In this document: positions 10,262-20,479 of the stretch, piece after piece
Position numbering within the stretch: position 1 is the stretch's first letter
Layout of the letters: each line of letters starts with the position of its first letter
NCBI RefSeq assembly: GCF_018131185.1
Contig: NZ_JAFCJE010000004.1
Location: 1 to 64,000 of the forward strand
Reading direction: 5' to 3'
Length of the DNA: 64,000 nt
DNA from: Bradyrhizobium diazoefficiens
GTDB lineage: Bacteria > Pseudomonadota > Alphaproteobacteria > Rhizobiales > Xanthobacteraceae
Translations under genes and position numbers: made by a program
Notes under the pieces: model-generated
Seen by the model: only the letters and a program-made list of their open reading frames with translations
What the model was told of the DNA's origin: nothing
Databases searched by the model: none

Positions 10262-11824
10262 ATGGCCGAACGATATCAGGACAGACCGTTTCCTTCCGAT
10301 GACTATGGTCGCGGTGGCGATCAGCATGGGAGGGCGGAAAGCGATCCCTTGGCTGAGCTGGCCCGCCTGATCGGACAGACCGATCCTTTCGCCGCGCAGT
10401 CGCGGCCGACTGCTCCACCGGCAGCGCCGGCCCTGAACTATCGGGACGACGATTACCGCCAGGACGACGACCAGCAGGACTATGCCGAGCCGGCCTCGCA
10501 GACTCCGCCCGGGCCGCCCTCATGGATGCGCCGCGCCAATGTGCAGCCGCAGCCGGCACCCGTGCCGGAGCCTGACTATCCCGTCTCCGTGAATCCGGTC
10601 CATCCTCTGCATCGCTATTCAGCCCAGCCCGCTGCGTCCGAGCCTGATCTTCATCAGCCGCATGCCTATCAGGATCACGCCTATCAGGGGCAGGCTTACC
10701 AGCCGCAGGATCACGCCCACCGGCAGCAAGCCGATCAGAGCCAATATCAGCAGCCCGATCCGTCGCGCTACGACGATGCGCTCTATGGTCGGCTCGAGGC
10801 AGGCGAGCAGGACTACCAGCGTGAGCCGGCCTATCCGGACGATCCCTACGCCTATCAGAGCGACTATCCCGAGCCCGAACTCGAGGAGCCGAAGAAGCAG
10901 CGCGGCGGCATGATGACGGTCGCGGCGATCCTGGCGCTTGCCGTCGTCGGCACGGGCGCAGCCTTTGCCTACAAGACCTATGTCGGTTCGCCCCGCAGCG
11001 GTGAGCCGCCGATCATCAAGGCCGACAATACCCCGACCAAGATCGTGCCTGCGCCGGCGGATTCGTCGGCCAAGGTGCCGGATCGCATGGCGAGCGGCGA
11101 TGGCGCCGAGAAGATCGTGCCGCGCGAAGAGGCGCCGGTCGATGTCGCAGCCAAGGCGGGCGGCCCCCGCGTGGTGTTCCCGCCGCTGAACCAGAATGCG
11201 AACCCGCCGTCGGTCGCGAGCGTGTCGCCGTCCGCTGCGCCGCCGCCGGGCGCGGGGCTGGCTGCCAGCAATGGCACGCTGCCGAACAATTCGCCGCGCG
11301 CGATCAGGACCGTAGCCGTGAAGGGCGATCAGACCGATAGTGCCGCGCCGCAATCCGCCGCGGCCAGGCCCACGCCCACGACGGCTGCACCGAAGCCTGT
11401 TGCTGCACCCGTCGCACCGGCCGCGCCGCGCAATCCGCCGACCTCCGCCAATGCCAGCGCCAACCAGCCGATGTCGCTGGCACCGCAATCGGCGCCGGCG
11501 ACTGAGCCACCGCAGCGTCTGGCTGCGACCGCCCCCACTCAGATCGCGCCCAGCAGCAGCGGTGGTGGCGGCTACATCGTGCAAGTCTCCTCGCAGCAGA
11601 GCGAGGATAGCGCCGCCGCCTCGTATCGCGTGCTTCAGAGCAAGTATGGCAGCGTGCTCGGCTCCCGCTCGCCGGTGATCAAGCGCGTCGACCTCACCGA
11701 CAAGGGCAAGGGGGTCGTCTATCGCGCCTTCGCCGGGCCCTATGCTTCGGCTGAGGAGGCGACGCAGGCCTGCAACAGCCTGAAGTCGGCAGGCCTGTCC
11801 GCCTGCTTCGTCCAGAGGAATTAA
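10262..11824 (+). CDS. SPOR-domain membrane protein
   Basis: The protein has 520 residues: a long disordered cytoplasmic part rich in Gln, His, Tyr, Pro and Asp (1-210), a single membrane helix at about 217-240 (MMTVAAILALAVVGTGAAFA), an Ala/Pro-rich periplasmic linker, and a C-terminal SPOR domain at about 437-520 (GGGYIVQVSSQQSEDSAAAS ... FAGPYASAEEATQACNSLKS). SPOR domains bind denuded septal glycan strands, so a division-site role is likely. The architecture resembles FtsN only in outline. ATG at 10262 (MAERYQDRPF) follows GAAGGGACG; an upstream in-frame ATG at 10187 adds an unconserved stretch. The argS-SPOR-nagZ order is usual in alphaproteobacteria. Confidence 0.88.
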   Translation: MAERYQDRPFPSDDYGRGGDQHGRAESDPLAELARLIGQTDPFAAQSRPTAPPAAPALNYRDDDYRQDDDQQDYAEPASQTPPGPPSWMRRANVQPQPAPVPEPDYPVSVNPVHPLHRYSAQPAASEPDLHQPHAYQDHAYQGQAYQPQDHAHRQQADQSQYQQPDPSRYDDALYGRLEAGEQDYQREPAYPDDPYAYQSDYPEPELEEPKKQRGGMMTVAAILALAVVGTGAAFAYKTYVGSPRSGEPPIIKADNTPTKIVPAPADSSAKVPDRMASGDGAEKIVPREEAPVDVAAKAGGPRVVFPPLNQNANPPSVASVSPSAAPPPGAGLAASNGTLPNNSPRAIRTVAVKGDQTDSAAPQSAAARPTPTTAAPKPVAAPVAPAAPRNPPTSANASANQPMSLAPQSAPATEPPQRLAATAPTQIAPSSSGGGGYIVQVSSQQSEDSAAASYRVLQSKYGSVLGSRSPVIKRVDLTDKGKGVVYRAFAGPYASAEEATQACNSLKSAGLSACFVQRN

Positions 11825-11871
11825 CGGCCGTTTCCTTGACCCCCTCGCGGGTCAGGGTTAATCGGCCGTTA
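11822..11871 (+). promoter_or_regulatory. Nested inverted repeat overlapping the nagZ start
   Basis: TAACGGCCG (11822-11830) pairs with CGGCCGTTA (11863-11871). Inside lies a second hairpin, TGACCC (11837-11842) with GGGTCA (11849-11854). The outer right arm includes the A of the nagZ ATG and the inner stem borders the likely ribosome-binding AGGG. The SPOR gene's stop codon falls in the left arm. A hairpin here could act as a weak terminator or reduce nagZ translation; neither is shown. Confidence 0.55.
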
Positions 11872-12899
11872 TGAGCACGCGGGCCTTCATTACCGGCGTA
11901 TCCGGAACCGAACTGACCGCCGCCGAGCGGGAGTTCATCCGCGACCAGCGCCCATGGGGTTTCATCCTCTTCAAGCGCAATGTCTCTACGCCCGTCCAAG
12001 TCGCTGCATTGGTTGCGGAATTGCGGACGGTGGCAGGTCTCGCTGACGCGCCGGTCCTGATCGACCAGGAGGGCGGACGGGTGCAGCGGCTGGGTCCGCC
12101 GCACTGGCCGGTCTATCCGCCGGGCGCCGTATTCTCGAATTTGTACGACACTGATTCGGCCCTCGGGCTCACCGCGGCGCGCCTGAGCGCCCGCCTGATC
12201 GCAGCTGATCTCGTCGATCTCGGGATTACCGTGGATTGCCTGCCGCTGGCCGACGTGCCGGTGGCCGGCGCCGATGCCGTCATCGGGAACCGCGCCTATG
12301 GCACCGAGCCGGGCAAGGTCGCGGCGATCGCGCGTGCCGTCACCGAAGGGCTGGAGCAGGGCGGCGTGCTGCCGGTCCTCAAACACATTCCCGGCCATGG
12401 CCGGGCCACCGCGGACACCCATTTCCAGCTGCCGACGGTGGATACGCCGAGAGCCGAGTTGGAACAGACCGACTTCGCGGCGTTCAAGCCGCTGGCGGAT
12501 CTGCCGATGGCCATGACTGCACATGTTGTGTTTAGCGCGGTCGACCCCGCCCATCCGGCGACGACATCTGCGACAATGATTGCTGACGTGATTCGCGGCG
12601 CAATCGGGTTCCAGGGTTTGTTAATGAGTGATGACGTGTCGATGAACGCGCTGTCGGGGAATATTGCCGAACGGACCCGCGCCATCTTCGCGGCCGGTTG
12701 CGACGTGGCCCTGCATTGCAACGGCAACATCGAGGAGATGCGCGAGGTCGCCGGCCAGACACCGGAACTGTCCGGCAGGGCGCTGGAGCGGGCGAACGCC
12801 GCGCTCGCCGCACGCAGGCCGCCGCAGCCGTTCGACCGGGCGGCCGCGCGCACTGAGCTGGACGCATTGATCGCACGGGCAAACACGGCATCCGCATGA
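11871..12899 (+). CDS. nagZ: Beta-N-acetylhexosaminidase
   Basis: Family GH3 cytoplasmic enzyme of peptidoglycan recycling that removes GlcNAc from GlcNAc-anhydroMur peptides. The product has 342 residues, usual for NagZ. It shows the substrate-site motif LIDQEGGRVQRL, the catalytic Asp-His loop KHIPGHGRATADTHFQLP (K171-H172; the common form is KHFPGHG) and the nucleophile region MSDDVSMNAL (D254). The ATGA overlap with scpA (12896-12899) implies translational coupling. A nested hairpin covers its start codon. Confidence 0.95.
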   Translation: MSTRAFITGVSGTELTAAEREFIRDQRPWGFILFKRNVSTPVQVAALVAELRTVAGLADAPVLIDQEGGRVQRLGPPHWPVYPPGAVFSNLYDTDSALGLTAARLSARLIAADLVDLGITVDCLPLADVPVAGADAVIGNRAYGTEPGKVAAIARAVTEGLEQGGVLPVLKHIPGHGRATADTHFQLPTVDTPRAELEQTDFAAFKPLADLPMAMTAHVVFSAVDPAHPATTSATMIADVIRGAIGFQGLLMSDDVSMNALSGNIAERTRAIFAAGCDVALHCNGNIEEMREVAGQTPELSGRALERANAALAARRPPQPFDRAAARTELDALIARANTASA

Positions 12900-13735
12900 C
12901 CGCAGAAATTCTATCCTTCGAAACCGGGCGGCCCGCAGAGCTTGCCGAGGGTGAGCCGGCGTTGGTGGTCGACGTCGAGGGTTATGAGGGCCCGCTCGAC
13001 CTGCTGCTCGCGCTGGCGCGGCAGCAGAAGGTCGATCTCGCGAAGATCTCGATCCTGGCGCTGGCGGACCAGTATCTCCACTTCATCGAAGCCGCGCGGA
13101 AGATCCGGCTGGAGCTTGCCGCCGACTACCTCGTCATGGCGGCCTGGCTCGCCTTCCTGAAGTCGCGCCTGCTGCTGCCGGAGCCGCCGAGTGCGGAAGG
13201 CCCGAGCGCGGAGCAGATGGCGACGGCGCTTGCCAACCGTCTGCGCCGGCTGGAAGCCATTCGCGAGGCCGCCAACCGGTTGATGAACAGGCCGCAATTG
13301 CAGCGTGACATCTTCCCGCGCGGCGAGCCCGAGCAGATCGCCGAGATCAGGCACCCGAAATACACGGCGACGCTGTATGATTTGCTGACCGCCTATGCCT
13401 CGCAGCGCCAGTCGCGCGTGCTGGCGAGCGTGCATCTGGCCAAACGCACGGTGTGGTCGCTCGCCGAGGCGCGCGCCACGCTGGAGCGGCTGGTCGGCAG
13501 CATCAGCGAGCAGGACGATTGGGGCGTGCTCGACGATTTCCTGGTCCGCCACGTCGCCGACCCGACGCAGCGCGCGACGGTGTTCGCCTCAAGCTTTGCC
13601 GCCGCGCTCGAACTCGTGCGCGAAGGTCAGCTGGAACTGAACCAGAAAGAGGCGTTTGCGCCGATCTATTTCCGGAAGGGGCGCCCGAAACCGGTCGCGG
13701 ACGCAGTTCCTGCGCCTGATGCGCCGGTCGGTTAA
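12896..13735 (+). CDS. scpA: Segregation and condensation protein A
   Basis: Kleisin subunit of the bacterial SMC-ScpAB condensin, 279 residues. The N-terminal SMC-neck-binding region reads YEGPLDLLLALARQQKVDLA with ISILALADQYLHFIE, followed by the helical segment LAADYLVMAAWLAFLKSRLL that contacts ScpB. The C-terminal winged helix (about 180-260) binds the SMC head (GQLELNQKEAFAPIYFRKG). It overlaps nagZ by four bases and is followed by scpB. The N-terminus up to about residue 20 is not conserved. Confidence 0.95.
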   Translation: MTAEILSFETGRPAELAEGEPALVVDVEGYEGPLDLLLALARQQKVDLAKISILALADQYLHFIEAARKIRLELAADYLVMAAWLAFLKSRLLLPEPPSAEGPSAEQMATALANRLRRLEAIREAANRLMNRPQLQRDIFPRGEPEQIAEIRHPKYTATLYDLLTAYASQRQSRVLASVHLAKRTVWSLAEARATLERLVGSISEQDDWGVLDDFLVRHVADPTQRATVFASSFAAALELVREGQLELNQKEAFAPIYFRKGRPKPVADAVPAPDAPVG

Positions 13736-13756
13736 GTGCAAGAAGGAGAAGCGACC

Positions 13757-14521
13757 ATGGCAAGCCTGGCTGAAATGCGGGTAGACGAGGCCGAGCCGAT
13801 GGATAACGAAACCCAGGCACGTCCCGAGGAACTGCGGCTGCTGGAAGCGCTGCTGTTTGCTTCGAGTGAACCGCTGGATACCGCGACGCTGGCCAAGCGC
13901 ATGCCCGAGGGTGTCGACGTCAAGGCCGCGCTCGAGCAGCTCCAGGCCGACTATTCCTTGCGCGGAGTGAATCTCGTTCGCGTCGCCAACAAATGGACGT
14001 TCCGCACCGCCGGCGATCTCGCCTGGCTGATGACGCGGGAGAGCACCGAGACCCGCCGCCTGTCGCGCGCGGCCATCGAGGTGCTGGCGATCATTGCCTA
14101 TCACCAGCCGGTGACGCGGGCCGAGATCGAGGAGATCCGCGGCGTCGTTACCTCGAAGGGCACGCTGGACGTGCTGCTGGAGACCGGCTGGATCAAGCCG
14201 CGTGGACGGCGCAAGACGCCCGGCCGTCCGCTGACCTTCGGAACCACCGAGGACTTCCTGTCGCAGTTCACCTTGGAACAGCTCGGCGATCTGCCGGGTC
14301 TGGAGGAGCTGAAGGGTACGGGCCTGTTGGATTCGCGTCTGCCGACCGGATTCAGCGTGCCGACGCCGTCCGACGATCCGCAGCTCCGCGAGGACGAGGA
14401 TCCGCTGGAACCGGGCGACGACCTCGATCTGGCGCTGGCGCCCGCGGTCGAGCCCGAAGCCCCGGAAGAGACGCCGGACGGCGGCAAGGAAGGCGGCGGC
14501 GAGGGTGGCACCGAAGAGTGA
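13757..14521 (+). CDS. scpB: Segregation and condensation protein B
   Basis: Winged-helix partner of ScpA in the SMC complex, 254 residues. The core reads LRLLEALLFASSEPLDTATLAKRMP, then AAIEVLAIIAYHQPVTRAEI with the family motif EIRGV, and DFLSQFTLEQLGDLPGLEEL. The C-terminal 60 residues are acidic and Gly-rich, probably disordered. I chose ATG at 13757 because AGAAGGAGAAG lies just before it; a GTG at 13736, directly after the scpA stop, is an alternative that adds seven residues. Confidence 0.94.
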   Translation: MASLAEMRVDEAEPMDNETQARPEELRLLEALLFASSEPLDTATLAKRMPEGVDVKAALEQLQADYSLRGVNLVRVANKWTFRTAGDLAWLMTRESTETRRLSRAAIEVLAIIAYHQPVTRAEIEEIRGVVTSKGTLDVLLETGWIKPRGRRKTPGRPLTFGTTEDFLSQFTLEQLGDLPGLEELKGTGLLDSRLPTGFSVPTPSDDPQLREDEDPLEPGDDLDLALAPAVEPEAPEETPDGGKEGGGEGGTEE

Positions 14522-14688
14522 CCACCCGGCTGTTTGCGGGCTCCTGCGACCAGTTAACACTAGCAAGATTACGTAGTGCCGACAGCGAATTGGCACTGCC
14601 TTGGTCCTTGTTTTTGAGCCCTGCCAAGCCTACGTTTCGGTGAAGATCGGCCGGGTCCCCCGGCCATGCGCGTTTGGAGGGTTGCAGG

Positions 14689-14925
14689 ATGGGTTCACTC
14701 AGCATTTGGCACTGGATCCTGGTGATCGCAGTGGTCCTGCTGCTGTTCGGCCGCGGCAAGATTTCGGATCTGATGGGCGACGTGGCGCAGGGCATCAAGG
14801 CATTCAAGAAGGGCATGCAGGACGACGACAAGTCCGGTGACAAGCCCGAGCCGGCCAAGTCCATCGAGCACAACAATGCTGCGCCGACCGCGGCACGGTC
14901 CGACGTCGGCAGCAAGGCCGTCTGA
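14689..14925 (+). CDS. tatA: Sec-independent protein translocase subunit TatA
   Basis: Small pore-forming Tat subunit of 78 residues. It has an N-terminal membrane helix ([17 protein letters not shown], 5-21), the hinge FGRGKI, and an amphipathic helix [16 protein letters not shown], then an acidic tail with DDDK. An A at the position where TatB has other residues and the FGRGKI hinge mark it as TatA. The start is ATG at 14689, preceded by TTTGGAGGGTTGCAGG. It is the first gene of tatABC. Confidence 0.95.
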   Translation: MGSLSIWHWILVIAVVLLLFGRGKISDLMGDVAQGIKAFKKGMQDDDKSGDKPEPAKSIEHNNAAPTAARSDVGSKAV

Positions 14926-15013
14926 GCCGAAAGAAGCACGCGAGACGCGGCCAGCGCCCCGATCCTGCGCGCGAGGGTTGGGCCGGCTGCGGCTGGCGTG
15001 AACGGAAGACCTC

Positions 15014-15508
15014 ATGTTCGACATCGGGTGGAGTGAACTGGTCCTCATCGGGGTCGTGGCCCTGATCGCCATCGGCCCGAAAGAGCTGCCGGGCGTGCTG
15101 CGCATGGTCGGGCAGTGGATGGGCAAAGCGCGCAAGATGGCCGCCGAATTCCAGGGCCAGTTCCAGGAGGCGATGCGCGAGGCCGAAATGGCTGACCTCA
15201 AGAAGAGCTTCGACGAGGTCAAGGAAGCCGCGACGGGATTCAATCCGCTGACCTCGCTCCAGAAGGACGTCAGCGACGCGCTGCGCGTCGATGCGCTCGA
15301 CAAGCCGGCCGAGACGTCCACGACGACTGCCGTCGACCCGCCGACGACGCCCACCACGCCGGAAGCGCCGACGCCGGCGACCTTCATGGAAGCCGAGGCG
15401 CATGCGGCCGCGAACGAGCCGCTCGCGATCACCCGCGAGGTCGAGCAGGCAGCCGTCGCGCAGGACACCGCGCCATCCGAAGCGATCAAGGACGCCAAAG
15501 CGTCATGA
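15014..15508 (+). CDS. tatB: Sec-independent protein translocase subunit TatB
   Basis: This is the substrate-receptor subunit that works with TatC, 164 residues. It starts [20 protein letters not shown] with the TatB-type [10 protein letters not shown] hinge, followed by a long amphipathic helix ([20 protein letters not shown]) and a Pro/Thr/Ala-rich low-complexity tail from about residue 95. The TatB-TatC ATGA overlap (15505-15508) indicates coupling. An 88-base spacer with no visible gene separates it from tatA. Confidence 0.95.
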   Translation: MFDIGWSELVLIGVVALIAIGPKELPGVLRMVGQWMGKARKMAAEFQGQFQEAMREAEMADLKKSFDEVKEAATGFNPLTSLQKDVSDALRVDALDKPAETSTTTAVDPPTTPTTPEAPTPATFMEAEAHAAANEPLAITREVEQAAVAQDTAPSEAIKDAKAS

Positions 15509-16320
15509 CCGACGCCGATATCGAGGCCAGCAAAGCCCCGCTGATGGACCATCTGATCGAGCTGCGTTCGCGGCTGATCAAGGCGCTGCTCGGCTTCGGC
15601 CTTGCGTTCATCTTCTGCTTCTTCTTCGCCAAGCAGATCTACAACGTGCTGGTCTGGCCGTTCGTGTGGATCGCTGGCCCTGAGAACTCGAAATTCATCT
15701 ACACGGCGCTGCTGGAATATTTCATCACCCAGCTCAAGCTCGCGCTGTTCGGCGCCGGCTTCATCTCGTTCCCGGTGATCGCGACGCAGATCTATGGATT
15801 TGTGGCGCCCGGACTGTACAAGCACGAGAAGCAGGCCTTCCTGCCATATCTGGTCGCGACTCCCTTCTTCTTCGTGCTGGGGTCCGCACTGGTCTATTTC
15901 GTCGTGCTGCCGATGCTGGTGCGGTTCTCGCTCGGCATGCAGCAGGCCGGCGGCGACGAGACCGCGCAGATCCAGCTCCTGCCCAAGGTCGGCGAATATC
16001 TGTCGCTGATGATGTCCCTGATCTTCGCCTTCGGCATCGCCTTCCAGCTTCCGGTGATCCTGACTTTGCTCGGCCGCATCGGCATCGTGACCTCGAAGAT
16101 GCTGCGCGAGAAGCGCCGCTATTTCATCGTCATCGCCTTTGTCATCGCAGCCGTGCTGACCCCGCCCGACGTGCTCAGCCAGTGCTCCCTGGCGTTTCCC
16201 CTGATGGCGCTCTACGAGGGCTCGATCATCGCGGTCGGGATCGTGGAGAAGAAGGCGGCGGCAGCCGCGCAGGCGACCAGCGGCACCGATGTCTCGACGC
16301 CGGCCAATCCGGCAGAGTAG
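15505..16320 (+). CDS. tatC: Sec-independent protein translocase subunit TatC
   Basis: This is the twin-arginine signal-recognition subunit, 271 residues with six predicted membrane helices. The conserved N-terminal segment [20 protein letters not shown] and the periplasmic-loop motif ([16 protein letters not shown]: [17 protein letters not shown]) are clear, as is the region [21 protein letters not shown]. The tail from about 245 is Ala/Thr-rich. It is the last gene of tatABC; a palindromic repeat follows at 16361. Confidence 0.96.
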   Translation: MTDADIEASKAPLMDHLIELRSRLIKALLGFGLAFIFCFFFAKQIYNVLVWPFVWIAGPENSKFIYTALLEYFITQLKLALFGAGFISFPVIATQIYGFVAPGLYKHEKQAFLPYLVATPFFFVLGSALVYFVVLPMLVRFSLGMQQAGGDETAQIQLLPKVGEYLSLMMSLIFAFGIAFQLPVILTLLGRIGIVTSKMLREKRRYFIVIAFVIAAVLTPPDVLSQCSLAFPLMALYEGSIIAVGIVEKKAAAAAQATSGTDVSTPANPAE

Positions 16321-16360
16321 GGCGCTTTCCCTCTATCACGGCGCCGTACAGCCCATGATT

Positions 16361-17789
<1,429 letters not shown>

Positions 17790-17862
17790 CGCTAAAAACG
17801 ATTGGTTGCGAAGATCGGACGGGCGGCTATCCTGCCGGCCCGTCCACGCGAACCCACCGTTC

Positions 17863-18225
17863 ATGGCCTTGCACCGCGACATCTTCTGGGTCGGCAGACA
17901 ATGGGCGGTGACGGCTGCCGGCATCCAGGCCGTGGACCAGCGCCTGCGCGGTGTGCTCGACATCGAGCTCGCGCGGCTGTGGGACGACGATCTCGTGCAG
18001 AGCCGGCGGGCCAAGCCCGGTGTGAATATAGCAGACTTCGACAAGGCGCTGACGGTGGCGCGCGAACGCTTTCCGCAGGCGCCCGAGTTGGACCCGTTCG
18101 TTGCGCAATTGGAGGCGCTCGGCGTGATCGAGGCTCCCGTGGTGAGCCCGGTCGTACCGGCGATGCAGCTGCGTGCGGAGGGCCGGCTGGCACGCTTCCT
18201 GCCGCAATGGCGCATCCGCCGGTAA
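17863..18225 (+). CDS. Conserved hypothetical protein between serS and surE
   Basis: The 120-residue protein has no signal peptide or membrane helix. I do not recognise a domain. The start is a judgement: ATG at 17863 gives MALHRDIFWVGRQWAVTAAG, which looks like the natural N-terminus; the frame opens 57 bases upstream with a poorly coded stretch. Its position between serS and surE on the same strand and its normal codon use argue that it is real. It contains several Trp residues and a basic C-terminus (FLPQWRIRR). Confidence 0.7.
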   Translation: MALHRDIFWVGRQWAVTAAGIQAVDQRLRGVLDIELARLWDDDLVQSRRAKPGVNIADFDKALTVARERFPQAPELDPFVAQLEALGVIEAPVVSPVVPAMQLRAEGRLARFLPQWRIRR

Positions 18226-18331
18226 CGGGCTCAAGCCGGAACCTGCCACCAGGGCTCCTGGCAGCCGGTTTGCCTGATCGGCCGGAGCCGGATAAGACGG
18301 CTCAGACCCCCTTCAGGAATCGACCTTTCGC

Positions 18332-19099
18332 ATGCGCATTCTCTGCACCAATGACGACGGCATCCACGCCCCCGGCCTCAAGGTCGTGGAGGAGATCGCG
18401 CGCGCGCTGTCCGACGATGTCTGGGTGGTCGCGCCCGAGCTCGACCAGTCCGGCGTGTCGCATTCGCTGTCGCTGAACGATCCCTTGCGCCTGCGCGAGG
18501 TCGGGCCACGGCACTTTGCCGTGCGCGGCACGCCGACCGACTGCGTCATCATGGGGGCGCGCCATATCCTCGGGCCGAAACTGCCCGACATCGTGCTGTC
18601 CGGGGTCAACAAGGGCCGTAACGTCGCCGAGGACGTGGTCTATTCCGGCACCATCGCCGGCGCTTTGGAGGGTACCATCCTGGGCTTGCCGTCGTTCGCG
18701 CTGTCGCAGGAGTTCAGCGTCGAGACCCGCGAGCGCCCGCCCTGGGATACCGCGCGCAAGTTCGGGCCCGACATCCTGCGCAAGGTGATCGCCGCCGGCA
18801 TCCCGAAGGACACCGTCATCAACGTCAACTTCCCGTCCTGCGCGCCGGAGGATGTGCTGGGCGTCCGCGTCACGCGCCAGGGCAAACGCAATCTCGGTTT
18901 CTTGCGGATCGACGAGCGCAAGGATGGCCGGGGCAATCCCTATTTCTGGATCGGCTTCGAGCGCGCCGCGATGATGGACACGCCGGCCGACGGCACTGAT
19001 CTCGCGGCGCTTCGCGAGCGCTACGTCTCGGTCACGCCGCTCAGGCTCGACCGCACCAACGAGGCGTTCTCCGAAGAGCTCGGCGCGACGTTGAAGTAA
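18332..19099 (+). CDS. surE: 5'/3'-nucleotidase SurE
   Basis: Metal-dependent nucleoside monophosphate phosphatase, 255 residues. The N-terminal metal site is [15 protein letters not shown] with the Asp-Asp pair (D8, D9). The second conserved block [20 protein letters not shown] supplies the Asn and Ser ligands. surE-pcm-nlpD is a conserved stationary-phase gene cluster, and here the three genes lie in the same order with one response regulator gene, on the other strand, between surE and pcm. Confidence 0.95.
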   Translation: MRILCTNDDGIHAPGLKVVEEIARALSDDVWVVAPELDQSGVSHSLSLNDPLRLREVGPRHFAVRGTPTDCVIMGARHILGPKLPDIVLSGVNKGRNVAEDVVYSGTIAGALEGTILGLPSFALSQEFSVETRERPPWDTARKFGPDILRKVIAAGIPKDTVINVNFPSCAPEDVLGVRVTRQGKRNLGFLRIDERKDGRGNPYFWIGFERAAMMDTPADGTDLAALRERYVSVTPLRLDRTNEAFSEELGATLK

Positions 19100-19120
19100 G
19101 TGACGGATTGGGCATAGCGG

Positions 19121-19492
19121 CTATCCGCCGCGGAGCGCGGCTTCGATGGTCTTGCCGAGGGCGTCGAGCTGAAATGGCTTCTGCAGCGCCGGCCGGTCGC
19201 GGTACTGCTCGGGCAGGCCGGAGGAGCCGTAGCCGGTGGCAAAGATGAACGGGCAGCCCTTGGCCTTGATCACGTCGGCGACCGGCGAGATGACCTTGCC
19301 GTTGACGTTGACGTCGAGGATGGCGATGTCGAACTCGGTCGCCTGAGCGAGCCGCATGGCCTCGGTGATGTCGCCGGCCTCGGCAGCGACCTTGTAGCCG
19401 AGCTCTTCGAGCATGTCCGCGACCATCATCCTGATCATCACCTCGTCCTCGACGAGGAATACAGAGCGGCCGGAAAGCCCTGTCGCGGTCAT
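19121..19492 (-). CDS. Single-domain response regulator of the FAT GUY type
   Basis: The 123-residue receiver domain has no output domain. Acidic pocket VFLVEDE, phospho-acceptor D60 (IAILDVNVNG) and the C-terminal Lys (LQKPF) are present. The PFIFATGYGSSGLP segment is the FAT GUY signature of alphaproteobacterial single-domain regulators such as S. meliloti Sma0114. These regulators often feed stress or phosphorelay control; the cognate kinase is unknown. The start is ATG at 19492 (AAGGACTC upstream); an in-frame ATG at 19510 is possible. It lies on the opposite strand between surE and pcm. Confidence 0.88.
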   Translation of the reverse strand: MTATGLSGRSVFLVEDEVMIRMMVADMLEELGYKVAAEAGDITEAMRLAQATEFDIAILDVNVNGKVISPVADVIKAKGCPFIFATGYGSSGLPEQYRDRPALQKPFQLDALGKTIEAALRGG

Positions 19493-19719
19493 GATTGAGT
19501 CCTTGCCCATTGCCAAAAACGTTCGCAGATAACACGAATTGACGCAATGCGCGTTTCGACCAACGGATGGCTGAAAATGGTCATTGCGGCTCGCCTCTGG
19601 CAAGCCGGTCGGTGGTCAAATGCGCCATGCGAAGAGTATCATGAGTTCCCAGGCAGGAACACGATTCTGGCGTCCGGGCTTGGCGCCTCGTGGGGCCGGC
19701 AAGACAGCGTAATCAGGCA

Positions 19720-20370
19720 ATGACCTCCAATCAGCACCCGCCGGAAAAGATGATGTTTCAGCTCACGCTGAGACGCCGGGGCATCAGCGATCAAGCGGTG
19801 CTGCGAACCATGGAGGAGGTGCCGCGCGAGCTTTTCGTCGACGAGGCCGATCGCGACGGCGCCTACCGCGACAGCGCGCTGCCGATCGCCTGTGGACAGA
19901 CCATCAGCCAGCCATTCGTCGTGGCCTATATGACCGAACAGCTCCAGCTCCGGAAGCAGCACCGCGTGCTCGAGATCGGCGCCGGCTCCGGCTACCAGGC
20001 GGCGGTGCTGTCGCGGCTCGCCGGCCAGGTGCTGACGGTCGAGCGCTATCGCAAGCTTGCGGACACGGCGCGCGCCCGGCTTGAAAAGCTGAATTGTCAC
20101 AATGTCGAGGTGATGCTCGGCGACGGCCTCAATCTGCCGCCCAATATCGGCCCGTTCGATCGCATCATCGTCACCGCCGCGGTGGAGCGGCTTCCGGACA
20201 ATCTGGTCGAGCGGCTCGAGGTCGGCGGCATCCTGATCGCGCCGGTCGGCCCGCATCAGGGCGTGCAGACGCTGATCCGCCTGACCCGCGGCGAAGCCGG
20301 GATCGAGCGCAAGGAACTCGTCGAGGTCCGCTTCGTGCCGGCGCTGCCCGGGGTGGCGCGGGAGCTGTAG
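19720..20370 (+). CDS. pcm: Protein-L-isoaspartate O-methyltransferase
   Basis: SAM-dependent repair enzyme for isoaspartyl residues, 216 residues. It shows [24 protein letters not shown] N-terminus ([20 protein letters not shown]), the active-site region [20 protein letters not shown], and SAM motif I ([15 protein letters not shown]). [11 protein letters not shown] and LIAPVGP fit motifs II and III. Start ATG at 19720; a 30-base in-frame extension upstream is not conserved. Downstream is the NlpD-like gene, as in many proteobacteria. Confidence 0.95.
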   Translation: MTSNQHPPEKMMFQLTLRRRGISDQAVLRTMEEVPRELFVDEADRDGAYRDSALPIACGQTISQPFVVAYMTEQLQLRKQHRVLEIGAGSGYQAAVLSRLAGQVLTVERYRKLADTARARLEKLNCHNVEVMLGDGLNLPPNIGPFDRIIVTAAVERLPDNLVERLEVGGILIAPVGPHQGVQTLIRLTRGEAGIERKELVEVRFVPALPGVAREL

Positions 20371-20479
20371 ATTTCCGGATTGGCTGTGCCGCCAACATCT
20401 TATTGGGAGGGTTAAGCCGTTATTTACTCGGCGCGTGTTTACTTAAAACACCAGTTCTGTTGCGTACGAGTGAGTAACC

